Positions 9,401 to 18,040 of a stretch of DNA of 64,000 nt are shown here, in pieces. The stretch comes from Streptomyces griseoflavus. Its GTDB lineage: Bacteria; Actinomycetota; Actinomycetes; Streptomycetales; Streptomycetaceae. The first letter of the stretch is position 1; every line of letters starts with the position of its first letter. The notes under the pieces are model-generated. The model was not told where the DNA came from, searched no databases, and saw nothing but the letters and a program-made list of their open reading frames with translations. The stretch spans positions 20,986 through 84,985 of the forward strand of contig NZ_BMUC01000016.1 in NCBI RefSeq assembly GCF_014649995.1. Direction: 5' to 3'. Both the position numbers and the translations under genes were made by a program.

Positions 9401-10305
9401 CGGACCGTGCGCTCGCCGTCGTACGGGCGGGTGCCCTGACCACGGTGCAGGACCGGGGCCGCCCCGGTCACGCCCACCTCGGTGTGCCCCGCTCGGGGGC
9501 GCTGGACGGGCCCGCCGCGGCCCTCGCGAACCGGCTCGTGGGCAACGCGCCGGACGCCGCCGTCCTGGAGACCACCCTGGACGGCTGTTCCGTACGCCCC
9601 CGTTCGACGGTCACGATGGCGGTCACCGGTGCGCCCTGCCCGGTGACGGTGGACGGCCGCCCGGCCGCGTGGGGGGCGCCGGTGCGGGTGCGGGCCGGTT
9701 CCGTGCTGGAGGCCGGGGCGGTGGTCCGCGGGGTGCGTTCCTATGTGGCGGTCTCCGGCGGGATCGCCGTCGAGCCGGTGCTCGGCAGCCGCTCCACGGA
9801 TCTGCTCTCGGGCCTCGGCCCGGCCCCTCTCACGGCCGGTGCCGTGCTTCCCCTCGGACCGCCGCGGGAGGGCCACGCGGGCGTGGACGTCGCGCCGCAG
9901 CCCGCGCCCCCGGCGGAACTCGTGCTGCGCGTCACCACGGGCCCGCGCGACGACTGGTTCACCCCGGAGGCGGTACGGCTCTTCACGTCGCGGACGTACC
10001 ACGTGTCGCCGGCGAGCAACCGCATCGGACTGCGCACGGCCGGGCCGGCCCTGGAACGGGTGAGGCGGGGGGAACTCCCGAGCGAGGGCATGGTGCTGGG
10101 CGCGGTCCAGGTGCCGCCGGACGGCACACCGGTGGTCTTCCTGGCCGACCATCCGACCACCGGGGGCTACCCGGTGATCGCGGTCGTCCACCGCGCCGAC
10201 CTCCCGGCCGCCGCCCAGGCCCCGCCCGGCACCCCGGTCCGCTTCGTCGCCGTACGCCGCCGCCGAGGACCCGGGGCTTGCGGCAGCCGTCGTCTTCGGA
10301 CGTGA
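9397..10305 (+). CDS. pxpC: 5-oxoprolinase subunit C (KipA/allophanate hydrolase subunit 2 family)
   Basis: The 302-residue protein begins ALAVVRAGALTTVQDRGRPG, the canonical AHS2 N terminus, with VPRSGALDGPAAALANRLVGN following and SNRIGLRTAGPAL and FLADHPTTGGYPVIA further on. The chosen ATG at 9397 overlaps the pxpB stop (ATGA). It closes the four-gene oxoproline operon. No transporter (the NRAMP-like YcsG of Bacillus) is present, so uptake, if any, is encoded elsewhere. Confidence 0.92.
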   Translation: MTDRALAVVRAGALTTVQDRGRPGHAHLGVPRSGALDGPAAALANRLVGNAPDAAVLETTLDGCSVRPRSTVTMAVTGAPCPVTVDGRPAAWGAPVRVRAGSVLEAGAVVRGVRSYVAVSGGIAVEPVLGSRSTDLLSGLGPAPLTAGAVLPLGPPREGHAGVDVAPQPAPPAELVLRVTTGPRDDWFTPEAVRLFTSRTYHVSPASNRIGLRTAGPALERVRRGELPSEGMVLGAVQVPPDGTPVVFLADHPTTGGYPVIAVVHRADLPAAAQAPPGTPVRFVAVRRRRGPGACGSRRLRT

Positions 10306-10574
10306 TCCGCAGACGGGGGGGCCGGGGCGCCCTTCCGTCCCGCCCGGCGGCTCGACGCGGCGCCCCGGCCCGGGCCGTGCCGCACAGGCCGGCCGGTGTC
10401 CGCCGGCCGCGCCCACGTCAGTGGCAGGGCGGGGTCGTGGCCGGCGAGAGGCCGGGCGGTCAGGCCGCTGCGGTGAGCCGCGCCGGTTCACATCGAGGGA
10501 GGACCCGGTGCCGACGACACGCGCACCCGGCCCCGGGGGCGCCCCGCCGTTCACGCCGGGCGGGCGCCGGCGGG

Positions 10575-11993
10575 TCACACCGCGGTCTCCTCGGGGCCGA
10601 TCCGGCTGCGTACGGCGGTCTGGACCTCGGCCTCCTCGGCCGGGTCGGCGGCGAGCCTGCGCAGGCGGTCCACGACCCGGGTGTCGCCGGTCTCGGCGTG
10701 CCGGGCGGCGACCTCGCGGGTGGTCTCCTCGCAGTCCCACAGGCACTCGACGGCGAAGCCGGTGCCGAAGGAGGAATCGGTCGCGGCGAGGGCGCGGGCG
10801 GCCCTGCCGCGCAGGTGGGAGGAGGCGGTCTCGCGGTAGATGTGCCGCAGGACCGGGGCGGCGCAGGTGATGCCGAGGCGCCCGGCGCCGTCCACGAGGG
10901 TCCACAGGGTGGGAGCGTCGGGGCCCTCGCCCCGTACGGCCTCGCGGAGGGCGGCGAGGACCGGGTCGCGGTCCTGGAGGCCGCCCCGGCAGGCGAGCAC
11001 CCGGCCGGCCGCGGCGCCGAGCGGGTCGGGCCGGCGGGCCCAGCCGCGCGCCCGGTCGACGGCGGTGAGACTGCGCATGCGTTCGAAGGCGTCGACGGCG
11101 GCCTCCACGACGGGCGCGGATCCGGTGGCCACGGCGCGCTCGATCAGTGTCAGGGCGTCGGGGTCGTTGCTGTCGGCGAGGTACCGCAGGGCGGTGCAGC
11201 GGGCTCCCTCGGTGCCGTCCTCGGCGGCCTGGACGATCTCGGGCCGGTCCTCGGGGCCGGCCACGGCGGACAGGCACCGGGCGGCCGGGACGTGGAGCGC
11301 CGCGCCGCGCTCCACGCCCTGCTGCGCCCATTCGAACACCGCTCGCACACTCCAGCCGGGGCGCGGTCCGGTGGGGCGCATCTGCCGCTGCCAGCGGTCG
11401 AAGCAGCCGGCCTCCTGGGCGGCGCGCACGCGGGTGGCGACGGACGGGCGCGGGTCGTCGGCCCACAGCCGCCACGGCCGCGGTTCGAAGGCGTCCCGGA
11501 CGGTGGCCGCCAGCTCCGCCTCGCCCTCGGCGTCGGTGGCGAACCGGGCCAGTACCGGGGCGGCGAGGGCGCGCAGGCCCGCGTCGTCGTCCCTGAGCGC
11601 CAGTTCGTCCAGGGCCCAGGCCCAGTTGGTGCCGTGGGCGGCGTACCTGCGCAGCAGTGCCAGGGCGTCCCGCCTGCCGTAGGAGGCGAGGTGTCCCAGG
11701 ACGGCCAGCGCGAGCCCGGTGCGTGACTCCTCGGTGTCGAGGACGTCCTCCGGGTCGAAGAGGTGGGCCTCGATCGCGTCGAGTTCGCCGTGCAGATCGA
11801 GGTAGAGGCGGGCGTAGTAGAGGGAGCGGTTCTCCACCTGCCAGTCGTGGCGCGGGTCGCGCAGCACACAGTGGTTCAGCGCCGCGAGCGCTTCGGGCCG
11901 CGGAGCGGTGAGCGCGTGCAGCGTGCCGTCGCCGCGGCCCCGCTGGAGCAGGCCGAGCAGCGTACCGCTGGGCGCTATGACCGGATCGAACAT
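10575..11993 (-). CDS. HEAT-repeat protein
   Basis: The 472-residue soluble protein has repeated helical pairs typical of HEAT/armadillo repeats, for example AVLGHLASYGRRDALALLRR, ALRYLADSNDPDALTLIERA and GRAARALAATDSSFGTGFAV. I take ATG 11993 as start because a GAGG Shine-Dalgarno lies 9 nt before it; a GTG 15 nt further upstream would put that motif inside the gene. The repeats suggest a protein-binding scaffold, but no partner is visible. It is monocistronic and convergent with pxpC. The 300 bp upstream of it (11994-12293) show no gene. Confidence 0.75.
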   Translation of the reverse strand: MFDPVIAPSGTLLGLLQRGRGDGTLHALTAPRPEALAALNHCVLRDPRHDWQVENRSLYYARLYLDLHGELDAIEAHLFDPEDVLDTEESRTGLALAVLGHLASYGRRDALALLRRYAAHGTNWAWALDELALRDDDAGLRALAAPVLARFATDAEGEAELAATVRDAFEPRPWRLWADDPRPSVATRVRAAQEAGCFDRWQRQMRPTGPRPGWSVRAVFEWAQQGVERGAALHVPAARCLSAVAGPEDRPEIVQAAEDGTEGARCTALRYLADSNDPDALTLIERAVATGSAPVVEAAVDAFERMRSLTAVDRARGWARRPDPLGAAAGRVLACRGGLQDRDPVLAALREAVRGEGPDAPTLWTLVDGAGRLGITCAAPVLRHIYRETASSHLRGRAARALAATDSSFGTGFAVECLWDCEETTREVAARHAETGDTRVVDRLRRLAADPAEEAEVQTAVRSRIGPEETAV

Positions 11994-12293
11994 GGGAAAC
12001 AGCCTCACATCAAGCGTCGACGCAACCGGGGACGTGCATTACCTGGCCGCGTGACAACACGTCGGGGCGCCCGCCGTTTCCTGCTTGCTGTAGACCATCT
12101 CTCTCTGCCTCTCGTCGGTGGCCCATGCGGGCCGGCGTCACGGCCCGCGCGGTGCGGCAACACCTGCCCAGCCATCGCGTCCGTGAATCACGTCGTCATG
12201 ATGACCCGGCGGTCACATCCACCGCGACCGAAATTTCGGCGGCCCGGTACCGCCTCCCCGTTTTCCGTGTCCGCGCTGGTCGGAGCGTGTGGC

Positions 12294-12686
12294 TCAGTGC
12301 TCGCCGAACAGCTCGAGCAGTTCCGTGCGTTGGAACATCCGGGCCGTGTCGACGGCCGAGGGGGTGCCGGCGGACGGGTCGGCGCCGCCCTTCAGCAGGG
12401 CCTCGATCACCTCGGTCTCGCCCTTGAAGACCGCTCCCGCGAGTGGGGTCTGGCCCCGGTCGTTGACGCGGTCGGCGTCGGCGCCGCGCTCCAGCAGCGC
12501 GCGCACCGTCCCGGCGTGGCCGTGGTAGGCGGCGAGCATCACGAGCGCGTCGCCCCGGTCGTTGGTGAGATCGGCCGGGACCCCGGCGTCGACGTAGGCC
12601 ACGAGTTCCTCGGTCCGACCGCGCCGGGCCAGGTCGAAGATCTTGGTCGCCAGCTCCACGACCTCGGGGTCGGGGGCATCAGTCAT
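12294..12686 (-). CDS. Small ankyrin-repeat protein
   Basis: The protein has 130 residues. Three ankyrin repeats are visible: DARGRTEELV-like opening (RRGRTEELVAYVDAGVPADL), GDALVMLAAYHGHAGTVRAL with LLERGADADRVNDRGQTPLA, and GETEVIEALLKGGADPSAGT. I start it at ATG 12686, with AGAGG about 10 nt upstream; an in-frame GTG at 12704 is less likely. Cytoplasmic, protein-binding; partner unknown. Such small ankyrin proteins are common in Streptomyces. Confidence 0.85.
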   Translation of the reverse strand: MTDAPDPEVVELATKIFDLARRGRTEELVAYVDAGVPADLTNDRGDALVMLAAYHGHAGTVRALLERGADADRVNDRGQTPLAGAVFKGETEVIEALLKGGADPSAGTPSAVDTARMFQRTELLELFGEH

Positions 12687-12948
12687 CGCCGGACCGCCTC
12701 TCACAGCTCATGCTTCACGCATCGGGGAACGAACGGGCGTCTGCGAGCGGTGCAGAGCCGTACGGGTGAATCGCCAGCGTACTGGCTCGCGCGGCACATG
12801 ACCGGATCCGCCCGAGGTAAAGATCACGACAGGCCCGTCCGAGGGTTTTCGCGAATAATCCACCCAGTTGCACCTTTTATCGTATAGATACATTGTGTGA
12901 TCCTGGAAGTACTCATGGTGACTGTCCCCGCGAACCAGGAGAGCTCAA

Positions 12949-13143
12949 GTGATCATCTCGATTTCGTGCGTGGTGCTGCTCGGCGTCGTCGTCTTCATCT
13001 TCTTCCGCAAGGACGGACTGAAGGCGTCGCACGCTCTGGTGGCGATGCTGTTCGGCTTCTACCTGGCCAGCACGGCCATCGCCCCGAGCATCAAGGCGGG
13101 CGGCGAGAGCCTGGCCGGCCTCCTGGGCGGGTTCAAGTTCTGA
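12949..13143 (+). CDS. smeA: Small membrane protein of sporulation septa, SmeA
   Basis: This 64-residue protein consists of two hydrophobic segments (about residues 3-19 and 27-45) separated by RKDGLK. It starts at GTG 12949 behind AGGAGAG. Length, topology and position directly before an FtsK/SpoIIIE-like gene match SmeA of S. coelicolor, a developmentally induced membrane protein that brings SffA to sporulation septa and affects spore maturation. The upstream region contains an unusually AT-rich patch (12877-12897) likely to hold the promoter. A WhiG-type consensus was searched for and not convincingly found. Confidence 0.88.
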   Translation: MIISISCVVLLGVVVFIFFRKDGLKASHALVAMLFGFYLASTAIAPSIKAGGESLAGLLGGFKF

Positions 13144-13193
13144 CCCGCCCCCACCACGCCCCGCCCGCCCGTACGCACCCTCTGGAGACAGCA

Positions 13194-14918
13194 GTGGCCC
13201 GGCGCCCCCTCCCCCGCATCCTCAGCAACGGCAGCGCGCGTCTCGTCCGGAGCCGGGAGCTGGCCAGGACGGCGGCCGACAGCGCCACGGATGTCCTCCA
13301 CCCGCTGATCACCATCACGCGCGGTCTGCGCCGGCTGGCCTCGGCCGGGCGGCGCAGGTGGGCCGACACCCCCAAGGACAGGCGGGGCGCGCTGCTCTTC
13401 CTGGTGGCGTCGGTCGTGCTGGTCGTGGCACTGGCGCCGTACGGTCCGCTGCTCGCCGTCATCACCCTGATGGCGGCGGCGGCCTGGCAGGGCCGGGACC
13501 GCGGCCCCGCCGTGCCGGAGGGACCCGACGCCACTCAGATCCAGCGCCTGAAGTACCTCTACGAAGCCCTGGTGCCCTACTTCTCCACCCCCGAGGACCC
13601 CGAACCGCTCTACGCCCACGGCGGTGACTGGGAGAAGTCCCTCTCCGAGTACGAGTTCGACGGCACGGGCCGCCTCACCCACCTCGTCATCGCCTACCCC
13701 GCCTACTTCACCGACGGCGAGCCCGAGTCCCGGGCGCGGATCGAGCACCTGGTCGCCGCCAAGTCGGGGCGCGGCCGCGAGTACCACTTCGTCTGGGACG
13801 AGGAGGGCAACCAGCTCACGGTCCGCGTCCTCGCGCCGCTGCCCACGGACATCGCCGCGCAGCCCTTCGTCACGGCCCCGGGAGAGACGGTCCTCGGCTT
13901 CACGGACCCCATCCGGGTGCAGCGGACGCTGCCGCTCACCCACGGCGCGCACGGCGAGGAGCAGCGCGACGTGCCCCCGGTCGTGTGGCGCACCGGCATC
14001 CGCTCCACCGAGCCCCATCTGCTCGCGGCCGGCCAGCCGGGCAGCGGCACCTCGACCCTGCTGCGCTCCATCGCACTGCAGGCGCTCCACCACGGTGACG
14101 TGGTGATCGTCGACGGCGGCGGCACGGGCGAGTACGCCTGTCTGACCGGCCGGGACGGTGTGCTCGCCGTCGAGTGCGGGCTGACGGGCGCGCTGACCAG
14201 CCTGGAATGGGCCGCGCACGAGACGGAGCGCCGGCTGATCGCCGCCAACCGGGCCCACCAGGCGGGCGATCCACCGCCGGAGGACACCAGGCGCCCGCTG
14301 TGGCTGTTGCTGGACCGGCCGAGCGCGTTCACCCACCTGGCCGCGGCGGACGGTCGCACGGACCCCCAGACCCTGCTCCAGGTCCCGCTGCGGCACGGCC
14401 GCCCGGCGAACGTCACCGTGGTCGTCGCCGAGCAGCTCGACGCCCTGGACACCCTCATCGACCCGGTACGGCAGCACACGCGCGCGCGTGTCGTCCTCGG
14501 CCCCGCGACGGCGGAGCAGCTCCGGACCGTCCTGGGGGCGCCTCCGCACACCACGCCCGTCGACCAGGTCCCGCCGGGGCGCGGCTTCGCCCGCCTGGGC
14601 GCGGGGCCGGTGCACCGCCTTCAGGTCCCGGCGACACCGGACCCGTACGACGACGCGACCAGTGACGTCCACCGGCAGGCGGTCCTGGACCTGCTGCCGC
14701 CGCGGACGACCCCGGCGGACGAGGAGCCCCAGCTGCTGGAGACGGAACGGGCGGACGCCGCCGTCATGCTCGCCGAGTCCGTGCGGCCGGAGAAGGTGGC
14801 CATGGAGAAGGTGCCCGCGGGGGCGGTGGCCGCCGAGGCGGAGGAACGGCCGGCCAACGGTTCCGCCGGTGCCGAGCCGGCGGCCGGGCAGGCGGCGGTG
14901 GCGGAGCCGTCCTCCTGA
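13194..14918 (+). CDS. sffA: SpoIIIE/FtsK-like septal protein SffA with altered Walker A
   Basis: The protein has 574 residues from GTG 13194. Residues about 62-90 are a membrane hairpin (LFLVASVVLVVALAPYGPLLAVI). The C-terminal half aligns by eye with the FtsK motor: HLLAAGQPGSGTSTLLRSIA at the P-loop and TERRLIAANRAHQ after it. The P-loop lysine is replaced: G280-Q-P-G-S-G-T286-S287 instead of GxxGxGKS. The Walker B region reads VVIVDGGG, also unlike the canonical motif. SffA works with SmeA at sporulation septa, and smeA lies 50 bp upstream. ATP hydrolysis may therefore be lost or unusual here. The C terminus is low-complexity and alanine/glutamate rich. Confidence 0.85.
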   Translation: MARRPLPRILSNGSARLVRSRELARTAADSATDVLHPLITITRGLRRLASAGRRRWADTPKDRRGALLFLVASVVLVVALAPYGPLLAVITLMAAAAWQGRDRGPAVPEGPDATQIQRLKYLYEALVPYFSTPEDPEPLYAHGGDWEKSLSEYEFDGTGRLTHLVIAYPAYFTDGEPESRARIEHLVAAKSGRGREYHFVWDEEGNQLTVRVLAPLPTDIAAQPFVTAPGETVLGFTDPIRVQRTLPLTHGAHGEEQRDVPPVVWRTGIRSTEPHLLAAGQPGSGTSTLLRSIALQALHHGDVVIVDGGGTGEYACLTGRDGVLAVECGLTGALTSLEWAAHETERRLIAANRAHQAGDPPPEDTRRPLWLLLDRPSAFTHLAAADGRTDPQTLLQVPLRHGRPANVTVVVAEQLDALDTLIDPVRQHTRARVVLGPATAEQLRTVLGAPPHTTPVDQVPPGRGFARLGAGPVHRLQVPATPDPYDDATSDVHRQAVLDLLPPRTTPADEEPQLLETERADAAVMLAESVRPEKVAMEKVPAGAVAAEAEERPANGSAGAEPAAGQAAVAEPSS

Positions 14919-14964
14919 CGGGCCGCCGGCGGCCACACGCCCCGCGTCCGGGCGCGGTACCCGG

Positions 14965-16464
14965 CTACGCCACGAAGGAGCGCGGGGCGTCCGTGCCGGT
15001 CGTCCCGCCGGACTCCACGATGCGGGCCGCCGCCGCCAGGCGTGCCGCGGCCTCGTCGGCCACCGCGCCGCCCACGGTGAACGGCAGCCGTACGTAGCCC
15101 TCGAACGCGCCGTCCACCCCGAAGCGCGGCCCGGACGGCACCCGCACACCGACCCGCTCCCCCGCCTCGGCCAGCCGGGAGCCGGAGAGACCGCCGGTGC
15201 GGACCCACAGGGTGAGTCCGCCCCGCGGCACCTCGAACTCCCAGTCGGGCAGCTCCCGCCGCACCGCGCTCACCAGCTCGTCCCGGTTCTGCCGGGCCTG
15301 GGCGCGCCGCACCTCCACCGCCTGCTGCCAGCCGCCCGCCCCGAACAGCCAGTTCACGGCCAGTTGCTCGAGAACGGGCGTACCCATGTCGGCGTACGCG
15401 CGCGCCGCGACGAGGCTGCGGATCACGTCGGGGGCCGCGCGGACCCAGCCGATGCGCATCCCGGCCCAGAAGGCCTTGCTCGCCGAACCGACCGTGATCA
15501 CCGTGGACCCCGCCGGGTCGAACGCGCACACCGCGCGCGGCATCTCCACGTCCGCGTCGAGCCACAGCTCGCTCATCGTCTCGTCGGCGATCAGCACGGT
15601 CCCCGCGGAGCGTGCCGCGTCCACCAGCCGGCGCCGCTGGTCCTCGTCGGCGAGCGCTCCGGTCGGATTGTGGAAGTCGGCGACGACGTACGCGATCCGG
15701 GGGGCGGCCTCCCGCAGCACCTGACGCCAGCGGTCCATGTCCCAGCCGGTCAGCCCTTCGGCCATGGCGACGGGGACGAGCCGGGCGCCGGCCTCCCGCA
15801 TCAGCTGGAGGATGTTGGCGTAGGACGGGGACTCGACGGCGATGCGTTCGCCGTGTCCGCCGAAGAGGTGGCAGATGGCGTCGATGGCGCCCATGGCGCC
15901 CGTCGTCACCATGATCTGCTCGGGCATGGTCGGGATGCCCCGCGCGGTGTAGCGGTCCGCGATCATCGACCGCAGGGCGGGCAGCCCGGCGGGATAGTCG
16001 CCGTGGGTGTGCGCGTACGGGGGAAGCTCCTCCAGGGCGCCCCGGACGGCCCGGGTGAGCCACGGTTCGGGGGCGGGCAGCGCCGCGCAGCCGAGGTCGA
16101 TCATCGAGCCCAGGGCCTCGGGCGGCAGAGGTTCCAGTCCTCGCGCGGGGACCGGGTTGCCGGCCGGGACGGCGGTCCAGCTCCCCGCGCCGCGCCGTGA
16201 CTCCAGGAAGCCCTCGGCGCGCAGTGCCTCGTAGGCGGCGGCGACGGTGGTGCGGCTGACGGACAGGGCGAGCGCCAGTTCGCGCTCGGCGGGCAGCCGC
16301 GCGGCGACGGGGACACGCCCCTCCAGCACCAGCAGGCGGATGCCGTCGGCGAGCGCGCGGTAGGCGGGCGGACGCCTGGCGCCCGGGCCGGCCGGGCGGT
16401 CCTGCTGCGAGCCGAGCAGCCGGGCCAGTTGCGCCGCACCCACCGCCGAGGTCCACTGCGCCAT
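14965..16464 (-). CDS. MocR/PdxR-type regulator: GntR HTH fused to PLP aminotransferase domain
   Basis: The protein has 499 residues from ATG 16464. A GntR winged helix (residues 30-100, RPPAYRALADGIRLLVLEGR, SVSRTTVAAAYEALRAEGFL) precedes a class-I aminotransferase domain with VTTGAMGAIDAI, FHNPTGALADEDQ, ADETMSELWLD and the PLP lysine region GSASKAFWAGMRIGW. These regulators sense pyridoxal phosphate or amino-acid adducts. It is divergent from a YczE membrane protein gene, a pairing often seen in Actinobacteria, and probably controls it through the 65-bp intergenic region. Confidence 0.9.
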   Translation of the reverse strand: MAQWTSAVGAAQLARLLGSQQDRPAGPGARRPPAYRALADGIRLLVLEGRVPVAARLPAERELALALSVSRTTVAAAYEALRAEGFLESRRGAGSWTAVPAGNPVPARGLEPLPPEALGSMIDLGCAALPAPEPWLTRAVRGALEELPPYAHTHGDYPAGLPALRSMIADRYTARGIPTMPEQIMVTTGAMGAIDAICHLFGGHGERIAVESPSYANILQLMREAGARLVPVAMAEGLTGWDMDRWRQVLREAAPRIAYVVADFHNPTGALADEDQRRRLVDAARSAGTVLIADETMSELWLDADVEMPRAVCAFDPAGSTVITVGSASKAFWAGMRIGWVRAAPDVIRSLVAARAYADMGTPVLEQLAVNWLFGAGGWQQAVEVRRAQARQNRDELVSAVRRELPDWEFEVPRGGLTLWVRTGGLSGSRLAEAGERVGVRVPSGPRFGVDGAFEGYVRLPFTVGGAVADEAAARLAAAARIVESGGTTGTDAPRSFVA

Positions 16465-16498
16465 GGGAATCAGTCCACCTTCCTCGGATTGGCCATGG

Positions 16499-16530
16499 AT
16501 GACATGACCAGTCGAGCCACAGGGTGTCAT
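16499..16530. promoter_or_regulatory. Candidate operator between MocR regulator and yczE gene
   Basis: ATGACA at 16499-16504 is mirrored by TGTCAT at 16525-16530, with 20 bp between, inside the divergent promoter region. The arms are short, so this is only suggestive. MocR proteins often bind direct or inverted repeats of this spacing. Confidence 0.35.
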
Positions 16531-17227
16531 GCGTCGGTCCACTTCCACCACAGGGGGGCACATCTTGGCCAGGAACTCGTCCCGGCGGCATCTGACGCGT
16601 CAGCTTTTCCAGCTCTACGCCGGGCTGGCGCTGTACGGGGCGAGCTCCGCGCTGCTGGTGCGGTCGGGGCTCGGTCTGGAACCGTGGAACGTGCTGCACC
16701 AGGGTCTGTCCGAGCGCACGGGGCTGTCGATGGGCGTGGTGCTGACCGCCGTGGGCGCGGCGGTGCTGCTGCTGTGGATCCCGCTGCGGCAGCGGCCCGG
16801 GCTGGGCACGGTCTCCAACGTGCTGGTGATCGGCGCGGCGATGGACGCGACGCTGTCCGCGCTGCCGGAGGCGCACGGCGCGGCCGTGCGTCTGCCGCTG
16901 ATGGCGGCGGGGATCGTGCTGAACGGGGCGGCGACCGGGCTGTACATCGCGGCGCGCTTCGGCCCCGGGCCGCGCGACGGGCTGATGACCGGGCTGCACC
17001 GGCGCACGGGGGTGTCGGTCCGTGTGGTCCGCACGGCCATCGAGGTCTCGGTGGTGGCCACGGGCTTCGTGCTCGGCGGTACCGTGGGCGTGGGCACGCT
17101 GCTCTACGCGGTGACGATCGGGCCGCTGGCCCAGTTGTTCCTCCGGGTCTTCGCCGTCTCCCCGACACCCGACGGCGGCACGGTCGTCGCCGCGGGTCGA
17201 CCGCGAGGAGCGATACTGCGTCCGTGA
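16529..17227 (+). CDS. YczE/YyaS/YitT-family integral membrane protein
   Basis: The product has 232 residues from ATG 16529; a TTG at 16565 with a GGGGGG motif upstream would give 220 residues and avoids overlapping the candidate operator, so it may be the true start. About five to six membrane segments are visible, beginning QLFQLYAGLALYGASSALLV, with the family motif GLGLEPWNVLHQGLS and a second copy GPGPRDGLMTGLHRRTG. Substrate unknown; in Bacillus the homologue sits near surfactin genes. It is coupled to the next gene by a 4-bp overlap. Confidence 0.85.
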   Translation: MRRSTSTTGGHILARNSSRRHLTRQLFQLYAGLALYGASSALLVRSGLGLEPWNVLHQGLSERTGLSMGVVLTAVGAAVLLLWIPLRQRPGLGTVSNVLVIGAAMDATLSALPEAHGAAVRLPLMAAGIVLNGAATGLYIAARFGPGPRDGLMTGLHRRTGVSVRVVRTAIEVSVVATGFVLGGTVGVGTLLYAVTIGPLAQLFLRVFAVSPTPDGGTVVAAGRPRGAILRP

Positions 17228-17991
17228 CCCCGCGGATACGCCACCCCTACCTCGACCATCCCGGCCCGATCGCCTTCGCCCACCGGGGCGGGGCGGCGGA
17301 CGGCCTGGAGAACACCGTCCGGCAGTTCCGGTGCGCCGTCGAAGCCGGCTACCGGTACATCGAGACCGACGTGCACGTCACGCGCGACGGCCGGCTCGTC
17401 GCCTTCCACGACGCCACGCTCGACCGGGTGACGGACGGCGCGGGCCGGATCGCGGACCTGCCGTGGCGCGACGTCGAGCGGGCGCGCGTCGCCGGTGAGG
17501 AGCCCGTCCCGCTCTTCGAGGAGCTGCTGGAGACGTTCCCCGGGGTGCGGTGGAACATCGACGTCAAGGCCGGACCGGCCCTGCTGCCGCTGCTGGACCT
17601 GATCGAGCGCACCGACTCCTGGGACCGGGTCTGCCTCGGCTCGTTCTCCGAGGCGCGGGTGGTCCGCGCGCAGCGGCTGGCCGGCCCGCGGCTGGCCACG
17701 TCGTACGGGACGCGGGGTGTGCTGGGTCTGCGGCTGCGGTCGTGGGGACTGCCGGCCGCGGTGCGCCGGTCGGCCGTCGCCGCCCAGGTCCCCGAGGAAC
17801 AGTCGGGCGTCCGGGTGGTCGACCGGCGTTTCGTGCGGGCCGCCCACGCGCGCGGGCTGCAGGTGCACGTGTGGACCGTCAACGAGCCGGAGCGGATGCA
17901 CCGGCTCCTGGACCTGGGGGTCGATGGCATCATGACCGATCACATCGACACACTGCGCAAGGTCATGGAGGACCGCGGCATCTGGGTCTGA
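17224..17991 (+). CDS. Glycerophosphodiester phosphodiesterase
   Basis: The 255-residue protein carries the GDPD signature: FAHRGGAADGLENTVRQF, then YIETDVHVTRDGRLVAFHDA and TLDRVTDG, followed by NIDVKAGPALLPLL and the C-terminal VHVWTVNEPERMHRLLDLGV. The conserved HR, E-D and H residues for metal and catalysis are present. It hydrolyses glycerophosphodiesters to glycerol-3-phosphate and an alcohol. No signal peptide is visible, so it appears cytoplasmic. GTG 17224 overlaps the yczE stop (GTGA), suggesting a shared transcript. Confidence 0.92.
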   Translation: MTPRIRHPYLDHPGPIAFAHRGGAADGLENTVRQFRCAVEAGYRYIETDVHVTRDGRLVAFHDATLDRVTDGAGRIADLPWRDVERARVAGEEPVPLFEELLETFPGVRWNIDVKAGPALLPLLDLIERTDSWDRVCLGSFSEARVVRAQRLAGPRLATSYGTRGVLGLRLRSWGLPAAVRRSAVAAQVPEEQSGVRVVDRRFVRAAHARGLQVHVWTVNEPERMHRLLDLGVDGIMTDHIDTLRKVMEDRGIWV

Positions 17992-18040
17992 GACCCCCGC
18001 GCCGTCGCCTCCGCGCGTTCACGGGGAAGCGAGGGCACGG

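Noticed and set aside
12817-12850. Possible WhiG promoter (TAAA-15-GCCGATAA) upstream of smeA
   Set aside because: A TAAA at 12817 exists but the -10 element does not match with acceptable spacing on the plus strand, and none fits on the minus strand.
12897-13193. Longer start for SffA upstream of GTG 13194
   Set aside because: The extension overlaps smeA in a different frame and has no protein-like features.
14937-14990. 10-bp inverted repeat ACGCCCCGCG/CGCGGGGCGT after sffA
   Set aside because: The 34-nt loop is too large for a convincing terminator, and one arm lies in the coding region of the MocR-type gene; it may be chance in GC-rich DNA.
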